This document shows positions 54,444-63,617 of a stretch of DNA of 64,000 bases, piece by piece (within the stretch, counting starts at the first letter, position 1; every line of letters begins with the position of its first letter). Source of the stretch: Nocardia vulneris (GTDB lineage Bacteria; Actinomycetota; Actinomycetes; Mycobacteriales; Mycobacteriaceae); the NCBI RefSeq assembly GCF_001613425.1, contig NZ_BDCI01000029.1, forward strand, positions 62,001 to 126,000, written 5' to 3'. Under the pieces are notes generated by a model. It was not told where the DNA came from. It saw nothing but the letters and a program-made list of their open reading frames with translations, and did not search any database. A program made the position numbers and the translations under genes.

Positions 54444-56201
54444 TCACGCGGCGGCGGGCAGCACCTCGTTGCGGGAAACCAGAGCTGCATAACGGTTTTC
54501 GCGCGCCATGAGTTCGTCGTGGGTGCCGCTCTCCACGACGCGCCCGTGATCGAGCACGACGATCTGGTCCGCGTCGCGGATAGTGGACAGGCGGTGTGCG
54601 ATGGTGATCGTGGTGCGCCCGGCCGAAAGCGCGTCGATGGCCTGCTGCACCTGCTGCTCGGTGTGGGTGTCCAGGGCACTGGTCGCCTCGTCGAGCACCA
54701 GGATCGGCGGATCGCGCAGGATCGCACGGGCCACCGCCAGCCGCTGCTTCTCGCCCCCGGAGAACCGGTAACCACGCTCGCCCACCATGGTGGCGTAGCC
54801 CTCGGGCAGGCTCATGATGTGGTCGTGGATCTGCGCGGCGCGCGCGGCGTCGTGCAGTTCCTGTTCTGTCGCATCGGGTTTCGCGAAGCGCAGGTTGTCC
54901 GCGACCGAGGCGTGGAACAGGTAGGTCTCCTGCGAGACCACGCCGACCGCCCCGGCGAGATCGGCGAAGGACAACTCGCGCACGTCTTTTCCGTCGATGG
55001 TGATCCGTCCGGAACTCACGTCGTAGAGCCGGGCCACCAGGTAGCCGAGTGTGGTCTTGCCGGAACCGGTTTCGCCGACGACGGCCAGGCTCGTCCCGGC
55101 CGGCACGCTGATATCGATATCGCGCAACACCGCTCGATCACCCGCTTCGTAGGCGAAGCCGACGTGTTCGAAGCGCACCGCGCCGGTCACCGGACCGAGC
55201 GGCACCGGCCGCGCGGGTTCCTCGATATCCGGCTGCAGATCGAGGTATTCGAAGATCCGGCCGAACAGCGCGAGCGAACTCTGTACCTCGACGCCGGTGG
55301 AGAGCAACTGCACCATCGGGCGCAGCAGCGTGGTCTGCAAGGTGGTGAACGCGACCAGCGTGCCGATCGACACCAGCGGCTTGCCCGCTGTGACGGTCAG
55401 TCCCGCTGCCCAGTAGATCACCGCGGGCATCGCCGACATGACGATCGTGATGGTCGACTGCCGCCACCGTCCCGCCATGCTCGCCCGGATCTCCAGATCT
55501 ACCAGCCCGCGCGATTCGCGCGCGAAACCGTCCACCAGCGCGGGTGCGCGGCCCATCGTGCGGCCGAGCAGGATGCCGCTCACCGAGAGCGACTCCTCCA
55601 CGATCGCCGACATGCCCGCCAGTTTCTGCTGGCGCTGGGCGGTGATCTTGCGGCGCTCGTTGCCGACGCGGCGGCTCACCCAGACGAAGAAGGGCAGCAT
55701 GATCAGCGAGACCAGCGTGAGCCGCCAGTCCAGCACGATCATGGCGACGATCGCGGCGAGCACCGTGGTGAAGTTCGAGACCAGCGAGGTCGCAGTGGAG
55801 GTGACGGTGGACTGCATGCCGCCGATATCGTTGGCGATGCGCGACTGCACCTCACCGGTGCGTGTTCTGGTGAAGAAGGACAACGGCATTCGCTGCAACT
55901 GCGCGTACACCGCCGACCGCAGATCGTGCATCACATCCTGGCCCACGGTGGTCGAGATGTAGGTCTGCAAAACGCCGAACACACTGGTCAGCGCCGCGAC
56001 CGCGACCATGCCCGCGGCGAGCAGGGTGAGCAGGCCGGTGCGCCCGTGCGGCAGCGCGTCGTCGAGCACCGCCCGCAGCATGAACGGCGAGGCCAGCGCG
56101 ACGACCGAGGACAGGCCGACGAGCGCGGCGACCGCGGCCAGACGGGCCCGATAGGGGTGGAACAGCCGGACGATCCGGCGAAGCTGAGCTGGGGGCTGCA
56201 T
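54444..56201 (-). CDS. ABC exporter, fused permease and ATPase
   Basis: The 585-aa half-transporter has six membrane spans in its N-terminal half (about residues 15-300) and an ATPase domain (about 340-575) with Walker A VGETGSGKTTLG, signature FSGGEKQRLAVA and Walker B ILVLDEATSALD. It should homodimerise and export drugs or lipids. I choose the ATG at 56201 because AAGGAG lies 6 nt upstream; the longer frame runs into the operator. It diverges from a MarR repressor, suggesting drug-inducible efflux. Confidence 0.92.
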   Translation of the reverse strand: MQPPAQLRRIVRLFHPYRARLAAVAALVGLSSVVALASPFMLRAVLDDALPHGRTGLLTLLAAGMVAVAALTSVFGVLQTYISTTVGQDVMHDLRSAVYAQLQRMPLSFFTRTRTGEVQSRIANDIGGMQSTVTSTATSLVSNFTTVLAAIVAMIVLDWRLTLVSLIMLPFFVWVSRRVGNERRKITAQRQQKLAGMSAIVEESLSVSGILLGRTMGRAPALVDGFARESRGLVDLEIRASMAGRWRQSTITIVMSAMPAVIYWAAGLTVTAGKPLVSIGTLVAFTTLQTTLLRPMVQLLSTGVEVQSSLALFGRIFEYLDLQPDIEEPARPVPLGPVTGAVRFEHVGFAYEAGDRAVLRDIDISVPAGTSLAVVGETGSGKTTLGYLVARLYDVSSGRITIDGKDVRELSFADLAGAVGVVSQETYLFHASVADNLRFAKPDATEQELHDAARAAQIHDHIMSLPEGYATMVGERGYRFSGGEKQRLAVARAILRDPPILVLDEATSALDTHTEQQVQQAIDALSAGRTTITIAHRLSTIRDADQIVVLDHGRVVESGTHDELMARENRYAALVSRNEVLPAAA

Positions 56202-56235
56202 AGGCGGCTCCTTCCGAGGAACTACGTCATGAAAC

Positions 56236-56280
56236 TGAGCATGGCTCATAATTGTTCCCGAAACAATGAGTTATGCTCAG
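56236..56280. promoter_or_regulatory. nested inverted repeats, MarR operator
   Basis: The inner dyad ATTGTT-N5-AACAAT (56251-56267) sits within outer arms CTGAGCAT (56236-56243) and ATGCTCAG (56273-56280). The whole lies between the divergent ABC exporter and MarR genes, and the right outer arm contains the ATG of marR. Binding would repress both genes. Confidence 0.65.
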
Positions 56281-56710
56281 CATCATGGAGACCGCCGAGA
56301 CCGACCTCCCCGAACTGTTCCTGCGCGCGGCCAAACGTATCCGCCGCAATCAGTCGTCCCGGCTCGCCCCGCTCGGCCTCACCCCGGCTCAGGCCCGCGC
56401 CCTGCGCATCATCGGCCACCAGCACGAACCGCTGCGGATGACCGCGCTGGCCGACCGGCTCGGCATCGTCCCCCGCTCGGCGACCACCGTCGTCGACGCG
56501 CTCAGCGCCGCCGGCCTCGTGCACCGCACCACTGATCCGGCCAGCCGCCGCGCCACCCTCGTCACGCTCACCGACACCGGTCGCGCCACCCTCGGCCGCA
56601 TGGCCGAAGCACGCCGCGAAGCCGCCGAAGAACTCTTCGCGACCCTCACCGCCGAACAGCGCGAAACCCTGCGCGCGCTGTTGGCTGCTTTGGACACCGC
56701 TACCTGCTAG
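56273..56710 (+). CDS. MarR-family repressor of the ABC exporter
   Basis: The 145-aa winged-helix protein shows LTPAQARALRIIGHQHEPLR, recognition helix RSATTVVDALSAAGLV and wing DPASRRATLVTLTDTG. It probably binds the nested dyad in its own promoter and is released by exporter substrates (family knowledge). The start is either ATG 56273 or ATG 56285; the first lies in the outer operator arm. Confidence 0.88.
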   Translation: MLSIMETAETDLPELFLRAAKRIRRNQSSRLAPLGLTPAQARALRIIGHQHEPLRMTALADRLGIVPRSATTVVDALSAAGLVHRTTDPASRRATLVTLTDTGRATLGRMAEARREAAEELFATLTAEQRETLRALLAALDTATC

Positions 56711-56929
56711 CACTGTCGACTTGCCCGATCCCCGCGGCTCGATTCGGTCAATTCGCCCATTTCGCGAGACTTACCGACCGGTACCTCCTCGATGAGCGGG
56801 TACGCCCGCTAATGAGCAGTATTCTGCCCGGGGCGACGGCGTCGTCGGCGGGACTTGCGGGTCCGAGCGTTGCTGCATTCCGGGAACGCTGCGGATAACC
56901 TGGCGGTATGACCTGAAGAAGGTGGGGCG

Positions 56930-57691
56930 ATGGATCGACCGGAGATGGGCTCACGGCCCGACAACGATTACGGGCGGGGGCCACAGATGATGCGACGCGG
57001 CGGACCGGACCAGCCGTCCGGACCCGACGACCGGTATCAGGGGGCGTACTCGGATTGGATGGACCGGCTGCCGGAACCGGAACCAGAGCCGGCCTACGAA
57101 CCCGGTTACGCGTCGGGCTATTTCGAAGACGAGTTCAGCGGGCTGATCGACCGGTCCCGCGGCAGGCGCTCCGCGAAGCGGTGGCTGATCCCCGTGCTGG
57201 GCGTGGTCGTGGTCGGCGCGCTGGCCGCCGTCGCGTTCGTGGTGTTCGGCACCAACTCCTCGCCCGACACCGCGGCCGCGCCGACGCAGACCCTGGTGCC
57301 CGCCGCCGCGCCGGGCGCACCGTGCGAGGCCGAGCGGGTCGGTAACCGGATCAAGGGCAACGATCCGGGTGGATTCGACTCCGGCCCGGCCGCGATCTTC
57401 GCTTTCCAGCACGCGTATTACGTCGCGCGTTCCGGCGCAGAGGTCCGTGCGGCCACGACCCCCGATGCCGCGGTGGAGTCGGCCGAGGCCATCCAGCGCG
57501 GTATCGACACCATCCCGGCGGGCACCACCTACTGCGTCGCGATCACGCCGGGCGCGTTCGCCGGGCAGTACATGGTGGTGGTGACCGAGAACCGGCCCGG
57601 CCGCACCCCGGTCACCTACAACCCGCAGCTGGTCACCACCACCAAAGACGGGGCGCGCACGCTGATCAGTGCCATCAGCCCCGGCCAATGA
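56930..57691 (+). CDS. membrane-anchored protein of unknown function
   Basis: The 253-aa protein has a Pro/Gly/Asp-rich cytoplasmic N-terminus (about residues 1-80, with the acidic PEPEPEPAYEPGY), one membrane span (about 84-108, WLIPVLGVVVVGALAAVAFV) and a small extracytoplasmic domain. That domain has two Cys (APCEAE and TYCVAI), likely a disulfide, and AIFAFQHAYYVARSG, recalling the nuclear-transport-factor-2-like domains of mycobacterial membrane proteins. GAAGAAGGTGGGG precedes the ATG. No function is assigned. Confidence 0.7.
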   Translation: MDRPEMGSRPDNDYGRGPQMMRRGGPDQPSGPDDRYQGAYSDWMDRLPEPEPEPAYEPGYASGYFEDEFSGLIDRSRGRRSAKRWLIPVLGVVVVGALAAVAFVVFGTNSSPDTAAAPTQTLVPAAAPGAPCEAERVGNRIKGNDPGGFDSGPAAIFAFQHAYYVARSGAEVRAATTPDAAVESAEAIQRGIDTIPAGTTYCVAITPGAFAGQYMVVVTENRPGRTPVTYNPQLVTTTKDGARTLISAISPGQ

Positions 57692-57700
57692 GCCGGAGCG

Positions 57701-58834
57701 TCAGGCGAATTCGTACTCGGCTACGGCCCGCTCGTCGAATTCGATGCCGAGCCCGGGACGCGACGGGATGTGCACCTGGTTGGCCCCGTAGCGCAGCCGG
57801 GTCTCGGGCGTGAGCAGCCGTTCGAAGTTGTAGATGCCCTTCTCCAGCGCGAAATACTCGACCACGAGCGTGTTGCTCACCGCGCCGCACAGGTGCACGT
57901 GCAGGTTGTGGTGCCAGTGCGGCGCCATCTGCAAGCCGAACGCGTCCGCGGCGTGCGCGACCCGCAGCCATTCGGTGACGCCGCCGACCACCCCGGCGTC
58001 GGCCTGCAGCACCGCGGCCGCGCCCGCTTCGATGAGCTGGCGGAATTCCCAACGCGTCTGGTGGATTTCGCCGGTGGCAACGGGGGTGCGGATCTGCGCG
58101 GCCAGTTCGCCGTGCCCGGCGATCGCGTCCGGGGCGAGCGGTTCCTCGAACCACCACAGCCCGTGCTCGCCCGCCGCGCGCTCGAAAGCCTCGATGGCGG
58201 TGCGGGCTTCGTGCACGGAGCGGTAGGCGTTGTTGGCGTCGAGCGCGAGCCGGCCGGTGTCGCCGATGGTCTCGATCGCGGCGGCCACCCGGCGCGCGTC
58301 CTCGGCCACGCTCAGGCCGCCGACCTTGATCTTGTGATCGGTAAAGCCTTGGCCCGCATTGAATTCGATCTCCTTGCGCACCGCCTGCGTCCACTCGCCC
58401 TCGTCGGGCCGGTAGTAGCCGCCCGACGCGTAGGCGGGCAGCGGAGCCGTCGCGCCGCCGAGCAGGCTCACCAGGGGCAGGCCCGCCCGCTTCGCGCGCA
58501 GATCCCACAGCGCGATATCGATCGCCGACAGCGCTCGCAGCACCGCACCGCGCCGGCCCGCCAGCAGCGCCTCCTGATAGGCCAGGCTCCACAGGCCGGA
58601 CACGTCGTTGTGGTCCGCGCCGAGGTACACCGGCGCCAGCACATCGTCGATCGCGCATTTGGTGAGCATGCCGCCGCTGGTCCCGGCGTAGGTGTAGCCG
58701 TGCCCGGTGGCGCCACTGTCGTCGGTGATCTCGACCAGGACATAGTGCCGATCGGTCAAGTCGCGGTTGGACATTCGGGTCGGCTTGTCGACCGGGATAC
58801 CGACGACGCGGGCTCGGACACGGGTGATGGTCAT
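57701..58834 (-). CDS. enolase-superfamily enzyme, mandelate-racemase subgroup
   Basis: The 377-aa protein has a capping domain (about residues 1-125) and a barrel with the MR-group residues. These are K-x-K in DHKIKVG (about 167), metal ligands in LALDANNAY, WWFEEPL and VATGEIH, the Asp of LQADAGVVGG, and the catalytic His of MAPHWHH. With both K-x-K and the His-Asp dyad it should act on an alpha-hydroxy or sugar acid, most often by dehydration. Its start overlaps the aldehyde dehydrogenase stop (ATGA). It is the last gene of a four-gene overlapped set; the substrate is unknown. Confidence 0.88.
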   Translation of the reverse strand: MTITRVRARVVGIPVDKPTRMSNRDLTDRHYVLVEITDDSGATGHGYTYAGTSGGMLTKCAIDDVLAPVYLGADHNDVSGLWSLAYQEALLAGRRGAVLRALSAIDIALWDLRAKRAGLPLVSLLGGATAPLPAYASGGYYRPDEGEWTQAVRKEIEFNAGQGFTDHKIKVGGLSVAEDARRVAAAIETIGDTGRLALDANNAYRSVHEARTAIEAFERAAGEHGLWWFEEPLAPDAIAGHGELAAQIRTPVATGEIHQTRWEFRQLIEAGAAAVLQADAGVVGGVTEWLRVAHAADAFGLQMAPHWHHNLHVHLCGAVSNTLVVEYFALEKGIYNFERLLTPETRLRYGANQVHIPSRPGLGIEFDERAVAEYEFA

Positions 58835-60210
58835 CGACTGCTCCTCGCGGAAGAGGCGGTGCGTACCGCCTGGATGTTGGCGAATTCGGTGGCGCCGTAA
58901 CTGCTCAGCTCCCGGCCGTGGCCGCTGGCTTTGACCCCGCCGACGGGCAGGCGCGGGTCGGATTCGGAGATGCGGTTGACGAAGACGGAACCCGCCGCGA
59001 CCCGGTCCGCGAGTTGCTGTACCCGCCCGAGGTCGGTGCCCCAGATCGAACAGCTCAGGCCGTAGGCGGAGGCGTTCGCGGCCGTGAGCGCGGCGGCCGC
59101 CGAAGCGACCGGCAGCACCGCGCCGAGCGGGCCGAAGGTTTCCTCTTGAAAGGCAACGGCATACGTGTCCGGCACGGTCACGATGGTCGGCGGGAACCAG
59201 GCGCCCGGGCCGGAATCGGCGGCGCCGCCGGTCACTACCGTGCCGCCCGCGGCCAGCGTCGCGGTCAGCTGCCTGCGCAGCTCGTCGCGCAGGTCGGCCC
59301 GTGCCATCGGTCCGATATCGGTGCCGGGCAGCATCGGGTCGCCGACGACGAGCCGGTCCAGCTCGGCCACCATGGCGTCGGTGAAATCGGGAAAGACGCG
59401 CTGTTCGACGATGATTCGCTTCGCGGCGATGCAGCTCTGCCCGACGTTGAGGAACCGGGAGCGCACCGCCGCGGCCGCGGCGGCCGCGATATCGGCGTCG
59501 GAGAGCACGATGAACGGATCGGAACCGCCGAGTTCCAGCACGACCTTCTTCACCGCCGCGCCCGCACGCGCACCCACGATCGCGCCGACCCGGTTGCTGC
59601 CGGTGAACGCGACGGCGGCGATGCGGGCGTCATCGATGAGCGGGCCGATCCGGTCCGGCGGCAGCACCACGCTGGTCAGCACGCCGGTGCCGCACACCTC
59701 GTCGAACAGCCGTTGCACGGCGACGGCGCAACCGGTGACATTGTCGGCGTGCTTGAGCAGCACCGTGTTCCCGATCGCGAGGGCGGGCAGCATCGACCGG
59801 AACACCTGCCAGAACGGGTAGTTCCACGGCATGATCGCGAGCAGCACGCCCAGCGGCCGGACGCGGATCTGCCCGCTCTCGGGGAACACGTCGACCGCCT
59901 GGGGCCGCAGCAGATCGGCGACCCGATCGGCGTAGTAATCGCAAGTGAGGGCGCACTTTTCGAGTTCCGCGGCGGCCTGGGTGATGGGTTTGCCCATCTC
60001 GGTGGTGATCAGCGCCGCCAGCACCGGCGCGTCGGCGCGCAGGCGGGCGGCCAGCAGGCGCAGCCGGTCGGCCCGGTCCGCGACCGGCTCGTCGGCTGCC
60101 CGGCGCGCGGCCGTGACGGCTCGGTTCAGCAGGGCGGACAGCTGATGGTCGGGGGTGAAAGCGTAAGCCTCGAGCGGGTTTCCGGTGGCCGGGTCGATCG
60201 TGGTGATCAT
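58831..60210 (-). CDS. NAD(P)-dependent aldehyde dehydrogenase
   Basis: The 459-aa enzyme carries MPWNYPFWQVFRSMLPALA, TGSNRVGAIVGA, the Glu of VLELGGSDPFIVL and the catalytic Cys of NVGQSCIAAKR. It fits the succinate-semialdehyde-dehydrogenase-like group. It overlaps the decarboxylase beta gene and the enolase-type gene by four bases each. The logical role is oxidation of the aldehyde made by the ThDP decarboxylase to the corresponding acid. Confidence 0.92.
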   Translation of the reverse strand: MITTIDPATGNPLEAYAFTPDHQLSALLNRAVTAARRAADEPVADRADRLRLLAARLRADAPVLAALITTEMGKPITQAAAELEKCALTCDYYADRVADLLRPQAVDVFPESGQIRVRPLGVLLAIMPWNYPFWQVFRSMLPALAIGNTVLLKHADNVTGCAVAVQRLFDEVCGTGVLTSVVLPPDRIGPLIDDARIAAVAFTGSNRVGAIVGARAGAAVKKVVLELGGSDPFIVLSDADIAAAAAAAVRSRFLNVGQSCIAAKRIIVEQRVFPDFTDAMVAELDRLVVGDPMLPGTDIGPMARADLRDELRRQLTATLAAGGTVVTGGAADSGPGAWFPPTIVTVPDTYAVAFQEETFGPLGAVLPVASAAAALTAANASAYGLSCSIWGTDLGRVQQLADRVAAGSVFVNRISESDPRLPVGGVKASGHGRELSSYGATEFANIQAVRTASSARSSR

Positions 60211-60800
60211 CGGGCCGCCTCGGTCACCCGGGCCGCCAGCCAGTCCTGGAAGCGGCGGCCGAGCACCACCGGATTCGCCAGCAGCTTCGGCACGCCGGTC
60301 GCGTTGCCCACCGCGATCTGCACATGCAGGAACACCGGGCCGTCCAGGGTCAGCGATTCGGCGAGCCGGGCCGACAGCTGTTCGGGATCGGCGGCCCGCA
60401 GCACGGTCCAGCCCGCCGCGGTCGCCAGCTCCCCCAGGTCGATGTGCGAACCGTAGGTCGGCAGGTTCGCGGTCGCGCCGTAGACGCCGTTGTCCAGCAG
60501 CACCAGCACCAGCTTCGCGGGGCGCAGGAAACCGCCCGTGGCAAGCACATTCGGGTTCATCAGCAGCGAACCGTCGCCCTCGACGGTCACCACCTTCGGC
60601 ACCCCGGTATCGGCGAGGCCCAGGGCGATCCCGGTGGCGACCGAACCGGCCAGGCCCATCGCGTCGAGCAGATACAGGTGGTTCGGGCGGTCGGCGACCG
60701 CGGCCAGCTCCCGGCTGGAGGCGGCGCAGGTCACGACGACGGGCAGGTCGGCGGTTTGCTCGGCGACAAGTCGCAGAGCGTCGATGCGGTGCACGATCAC
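60207..60800 (-). CDS. ThDP-dependent 2-oxoacid decarboxylase, beta subunit (ComE / sulfopyruvate decarboxylase-like)
   Basis: The 197-aa protein equals the C-terminal ThDP-binding domain of the decarboxylase family: MGLAGSVATGIALGL, VEGDGSLLMNPNVLATGG (the GDG part of the ThDP motif) and LVLLDNGVYGATANLPTYG (its distal N). Two-subunit enzymes of this type include sulfopyruvate and phosphonopyruvate decarboxylases. The GTG at 60800 overlaps the alpha stop (GTGA). The substrate is a 2-oxo acid; which one is not evident. Confidence 0.85.
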   Translation of the reverse strand: MIVHRIDALRLVAEQTADLPVVVTCAASSRELAAVADRPNHLYLLDAMGLAGSVATGIALGLADTGVPKVVTVEGDGSLLMNPNVLATGGFLRPAKLVLVLLDNGVYGATANLPTYGSHIDLGELATAAGWTVLRAADPEQLSARLAESLTLDGPVFLHVQIAVGNATGVPKLLANPVVLGRRFQDWLAARVTEAAR

Positions 60801-61339
60801 GCGGCCTTTCCGTCGGTCGCCCAGAAGTGGGCGAGCACCACCACCGGCCGAAATGTCATGCGCGCGTGGACGCCCGCCTCGGTCACCACCTGTTCCCAAT
60901 CCGAAGCCGTACTGCGCCGGTCCACTTCGAAGAACGGGAGGCCGAAACGCGTGAGCACGCCGGGGACATGCTGGCTGAACGTGTGGATCATCGAGTTGTA
61001 TTCGCCGAGGCCGCCGCGCGTATTCGCGACGATCAGCAGCGGCAGGTGGTAGGCCAGGTTGAAGGTGGTCAGCGCGGTCAGCGCGTTACCGAAGCCGTTG
61101 TCCTGCATGACGATCGCGCCGAGCTTGCCGGTGAGCGGCAGCGCGCCCAGCACGCCCGCCGCCTCCTCCTCCCTGGACAGCGGAAAGACCCGCTCGGACC
61201 GGCCCGCCGCACCCCCGCTGGTGTGCACCAGCGCGTTGATGACGGGAGCCACGCTCACCGACGGCACGTACCCGACCAGATCCACCTCCGCCGCCCAGAT
61301 ACCTCTGGCGACCGACGCCGCATAAGAGTTGGAATTCAC
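60797..61339 (-). CDS. ThDP-dependent 2-oxoacid decarboxylase, alpha subunit (ComD-like)
   Basis: The 180-aa protein equals the N-terminal PYR domain. It has VDLVGYVPSVSVAPVINALV, the ThDP-activating Glu in FPLSREEEAAGVLGAL, and VMQDNGFGNALTALTTFNLA. The GTG at 61339 is chosen because GAAGGGAC precedes it by 4 nt; upstream in-frame codons cross the operator. It is the first gene of the four-gene enzyme operon, with paired GntR operators 48-88 bp upstream of the start. Confidence 0.85.
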   Translation of the reverse strand: MNSNSYAASVARGIWAAEVDLVGYVPSVSVAPVINALVHTSGGAAGRSERVFPLSREEEAAGVLGALPLTGKLGAIVMQDNGFGNALTALTTFNLAYHLPLLIVANTRGGLGEYNSMIHTFSQHVPGVLTRFGLPFFEVDRRSTASDWEQVVTEAGVHARMTFRPVVVLAHFWATDGKAA

Positions 61340-61386
61340 GAATGTCCCTTCGCCGGACCGGCTGCCGAGTAGCAGCCCACTTGATA

Positions 61387-61427
61387 TGAGAAACATACTA
61401 CTCTCAATGAGTAGCATGCAACTCTCA
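61387..61427. promoter_or_regulatory. paired GntR operators before the decarboxylase operon
   Basis: Two related sites, TGAGAAACATACTACTCTCA (61387-61406) and TGAGTAGCATGCAACTCTCA (61408-61427), lie 21 bp apart. The second shares the 12-mer TGAGTAGCATGC with the site before the MFS gene. They should bind the GntR-family regulator encoded just upstream. Confidence 0.75.
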
Positions 61428-61461
61428 ATTAGAGGTCAGCCACGGCATGGCGAGGGGTCGG

Positions 61462-62181
61462 TCAGTAGGTGACTTGCTCGCCTTCGGGGACCGAGACCGA
61501 GACCCAGCGACGCCATTCGGCGACCAGGCCGCGATTGTCGGCGCTGCTGTGCGCGACGAGCAGGTCACCGGAGCGGACCAGATGCTTGCGCATCGCGCGT
61601 TCGGCCGCGACGCCGTCGCGTTTGCGCAGGGCGTCGATGATGTCCCAGTGGTCCTTCAGAGCCGTGTCCACGGTCTGGTACCGCGGCACGCTGTGCCTGC
61701 CGTCCAGGGCGAGAGTCTGGCGCAGCTCGGCGACGAACTTGGCCAGCCGGCGATTGCCGCCGGCCTCCAGGATCAGTTCGTGCAGGCGTTCGTCGGCGGC
61801 GAAGTATTCGGCGCCGCCGTCGGCGGTGCGCTCCATGATCCGGTATTCGGCCAGCATCGCCTCGTCGTCGCGGCTGGTCATCACCGCCGCGGCGCTGCGG
61901 CAGGCCGGCGGCTCGAGCAGCACGCGCAGGCTGCACAGGTCGACGATGCCGCGCCCGTCCTGGCCGAGCACCCGTGCGCCCCGATTGCGTTCGATCTTGA
62001 CCAGGCCCAGATCGGCCAGTTTCAACAGCGCCTCACGCACCGGCGTCCGCGAGGCCCCGAACCGTTCGCCCAGTTCCCGCGACGAATAGAGCACGCCACG
62101 CTCGAGCCGCCCCTGCCGGATCGCGTCCCGGATCTCGGCCGCGATCTGCTCGGACTTGCTCTCTACCGCATCCTCCGACAA
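61462..62181 (-). CDS. GntR-family regulator (FCD domain)
   Basis: The 239-aa protein has an N-terminal winged helix (SSRELGERFGASRTPVREAL, about residues 33-52) and a helical C-terminal FCD ligand domain. Metal-site residues are visible as Asp/His in ADERLHELILEAGGN and His in LKDHWDIIDALRKRD. It starts with TTG at 62181, with GAGGTG upstream. It lies between the MFS gene and the enzyme operon on the same strand and should repress both through the 21-bp-spaced site pairs until a pathway acid binds. Confidence 0.9.
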   Translation of the reverse strand: MSEDAVESKSEQIAAEIRDAIRQGRLERGVLYSSRELGERFGASRTPVREALLKLADLGLVKIERNRGARVLGQDGRGIVDLCSLRVLLEPPACRSAAAVMTSRDDEAMLAEYRIMERTADGGAEYFAADERLHELILEAGGNRRLAKFVAELRQTLALDGRHSVPRYQTVDTALKDHWDIIDALRKRDGVAAERAMRKHLVRSGDLLVAHSSADNRGLVAEWRRWVSVSVPEGEQVTY

Positions 62182-62259
62182 GGCACCTCTTCAATGGACC
62201 GACGCAACGGGAAAACGCCCGTGGCACAGCGGCCCCGGGCGATTCACCAGCATAGTCGC

Positions 62260-63567
62260 TCAGGCGCTCGGCACCTTCGAGGCGCGACGGGCCTTCGACC
62301 GCACCGCGATCGCGCCGACCACGCCCAGCGCGCCCACGTTGGCCAGGATCATCACCGCGATCGCGAAACTGGTGTGCCCGCCGGACGCGTCCTTGATCCA
62401 GCCGAACGCGTACGGACTGACGAAGCCGGCCGCGTTGCCGAGCGAATTGATCAGCGCGATACCGCTGGCCGCGCCGACCCCGGCCAGATACGCCGTCGGC
62501 ACCGCCCAGAACAGCGGCTTCGCCGTCTGCGCCGCCATGGTGGCGACGGTGATCGCGGTGAACGCCAGCAGCGGCGAGCCGAGGGCGAACGCCGTCACGG
62601 TGAAGGCGACCACCGAGATCGCCAGGGCGACCAGCACCGGTTTCGAGGAACGTTCGTCGCGCACCAACCGTCCGGTCACATACATTCCGATCGCGGCGAG
62701 CAGGAACGGTACCGCCGACAGCCAGCCGATCTGCGTGCTGCTCAGGCCGTGCCCGACCTCCTTGACCACCGTCGGCATCCAGTACGCCAGCGGGTACGCA
62801 CCGCACAGCAGCAGGAAGTAGGCCAGGCACAGCGCGAGGACGCGCTTGTTCCGCAGTGCGGCGAGATGCCCGGCGGGGGCGGTCTGCGCGCGTTCGGCGT
62901 TCTCGGCCGCCAATGTCTCGGTGAGCCAAGCCCGTTCGGCGTCGCTGAGCCATTTCGCCTGCGCGGGCGTCTCGGTGAGTCCGAAGAAGAACACCACGCC
63001 GAGCAGGACCGCCGGAATGCCGCCGACGATGAACACCCAGCGCCAGCCGTCCAAGCCCAGTGCGCCGTCGAAGGTGTCGAGAATCCAGCCGTTGAGCGGG
63101 CTGCCGAGCACGCTGGCCACCGGGATCGCCACCATGACGGTCGAAATCACTTTGGTGCGTTCGGCATTCGGGTACCAGCGGGTGAGATACACGATGATGC
63201 CGGGAAAGAAGCCCGCCTCGGCCACGCCGAGCAGGAAGCGAAGCAGGTAGACCATCTCCACGTTGACCGCGAAGGCGGTCAGGGTCGCGATGATGCCCCA
63301 GGTCACCAGGATCCGGCTGAGCCAGATCCGCGCGCCGACCTTGGTCATGATGATGTTGCTCGGCACCTCGGCGAGCACGTAGCCGACGAAGAAGATGCCC
63401 GCGACGAACCCGTACTGGGTCGCGCTCATCCCGAACGTCTCCTCCATACCGAACTTCGCGAAGCTGACATTGATCCGATCGATGTAGCTCACGATGTAGC
63501 CGATCACCAGCAGCGGCACGATCCGGCGGGTGATCTTCCGGATCGTATTCGCCTGCAGCGCATCCAT
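62260..63567 (-). CDS. MFS transporter, anion:cation symporter type
   Basis: The 435-aa carrier has about 12 membrane spans, SYIDRINVSFAKFGMEE after the first span, and a long central loop between spans 6 and 7 (ETPAQAKWLSDAERAWLTET). All are typical of the ACS family that takes up organic anions such as tartrate, glucarate or phthalate. The ATG at 63567 has GGAGGAAAG 4 nt upstream. It probably imports the acid degraded by the downstream enzymes. Promoter operators lie 51-89 bp upstream. Confidence 0.92.
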   Translation of the reverse strand: MDALQANTIRKITRRIVPLLVIGYIVSYIDRINVSFAKFGMEETFGMSATQYGFVAGIFFVGYVLAEVPSNIIMTKVGARIWLSRILVTWGIIATLTAFAVNVEMVYLLRFLLGVAEAGFFPGIIVYLTRWYPNAERTKVISTVMVAIPVASVLGSPLNGWILDTFDGALGLDGWRWVFIVGGIPAVLLGVVFFFGLTETPAQAKWLSDAERAWLTETLAAENAERAQTAPAGHLAALRNKRVLALCLAYFLLLCGAYPLAYWMPTVVKEVGHGLSSTQIGWLSAVPFLLAAIGMYVTGRLVRDERSSKPVLVALAISVVAFTVTAFALGSPLLAFTAITVATMAAQTAKPLFWAVPTAYLAGVGAASGIALINSLGNAAGFVSPYAFGWIKDASGGHTSFAIAVMILANVGALGVVGAIAVRSKARRASKVPSA

Positions 63568-63617
63568 TTTCTTTCCTCCACAGCACAGAGCCAAGCTGTG
63601 ATGGCATGCCACTTGCT

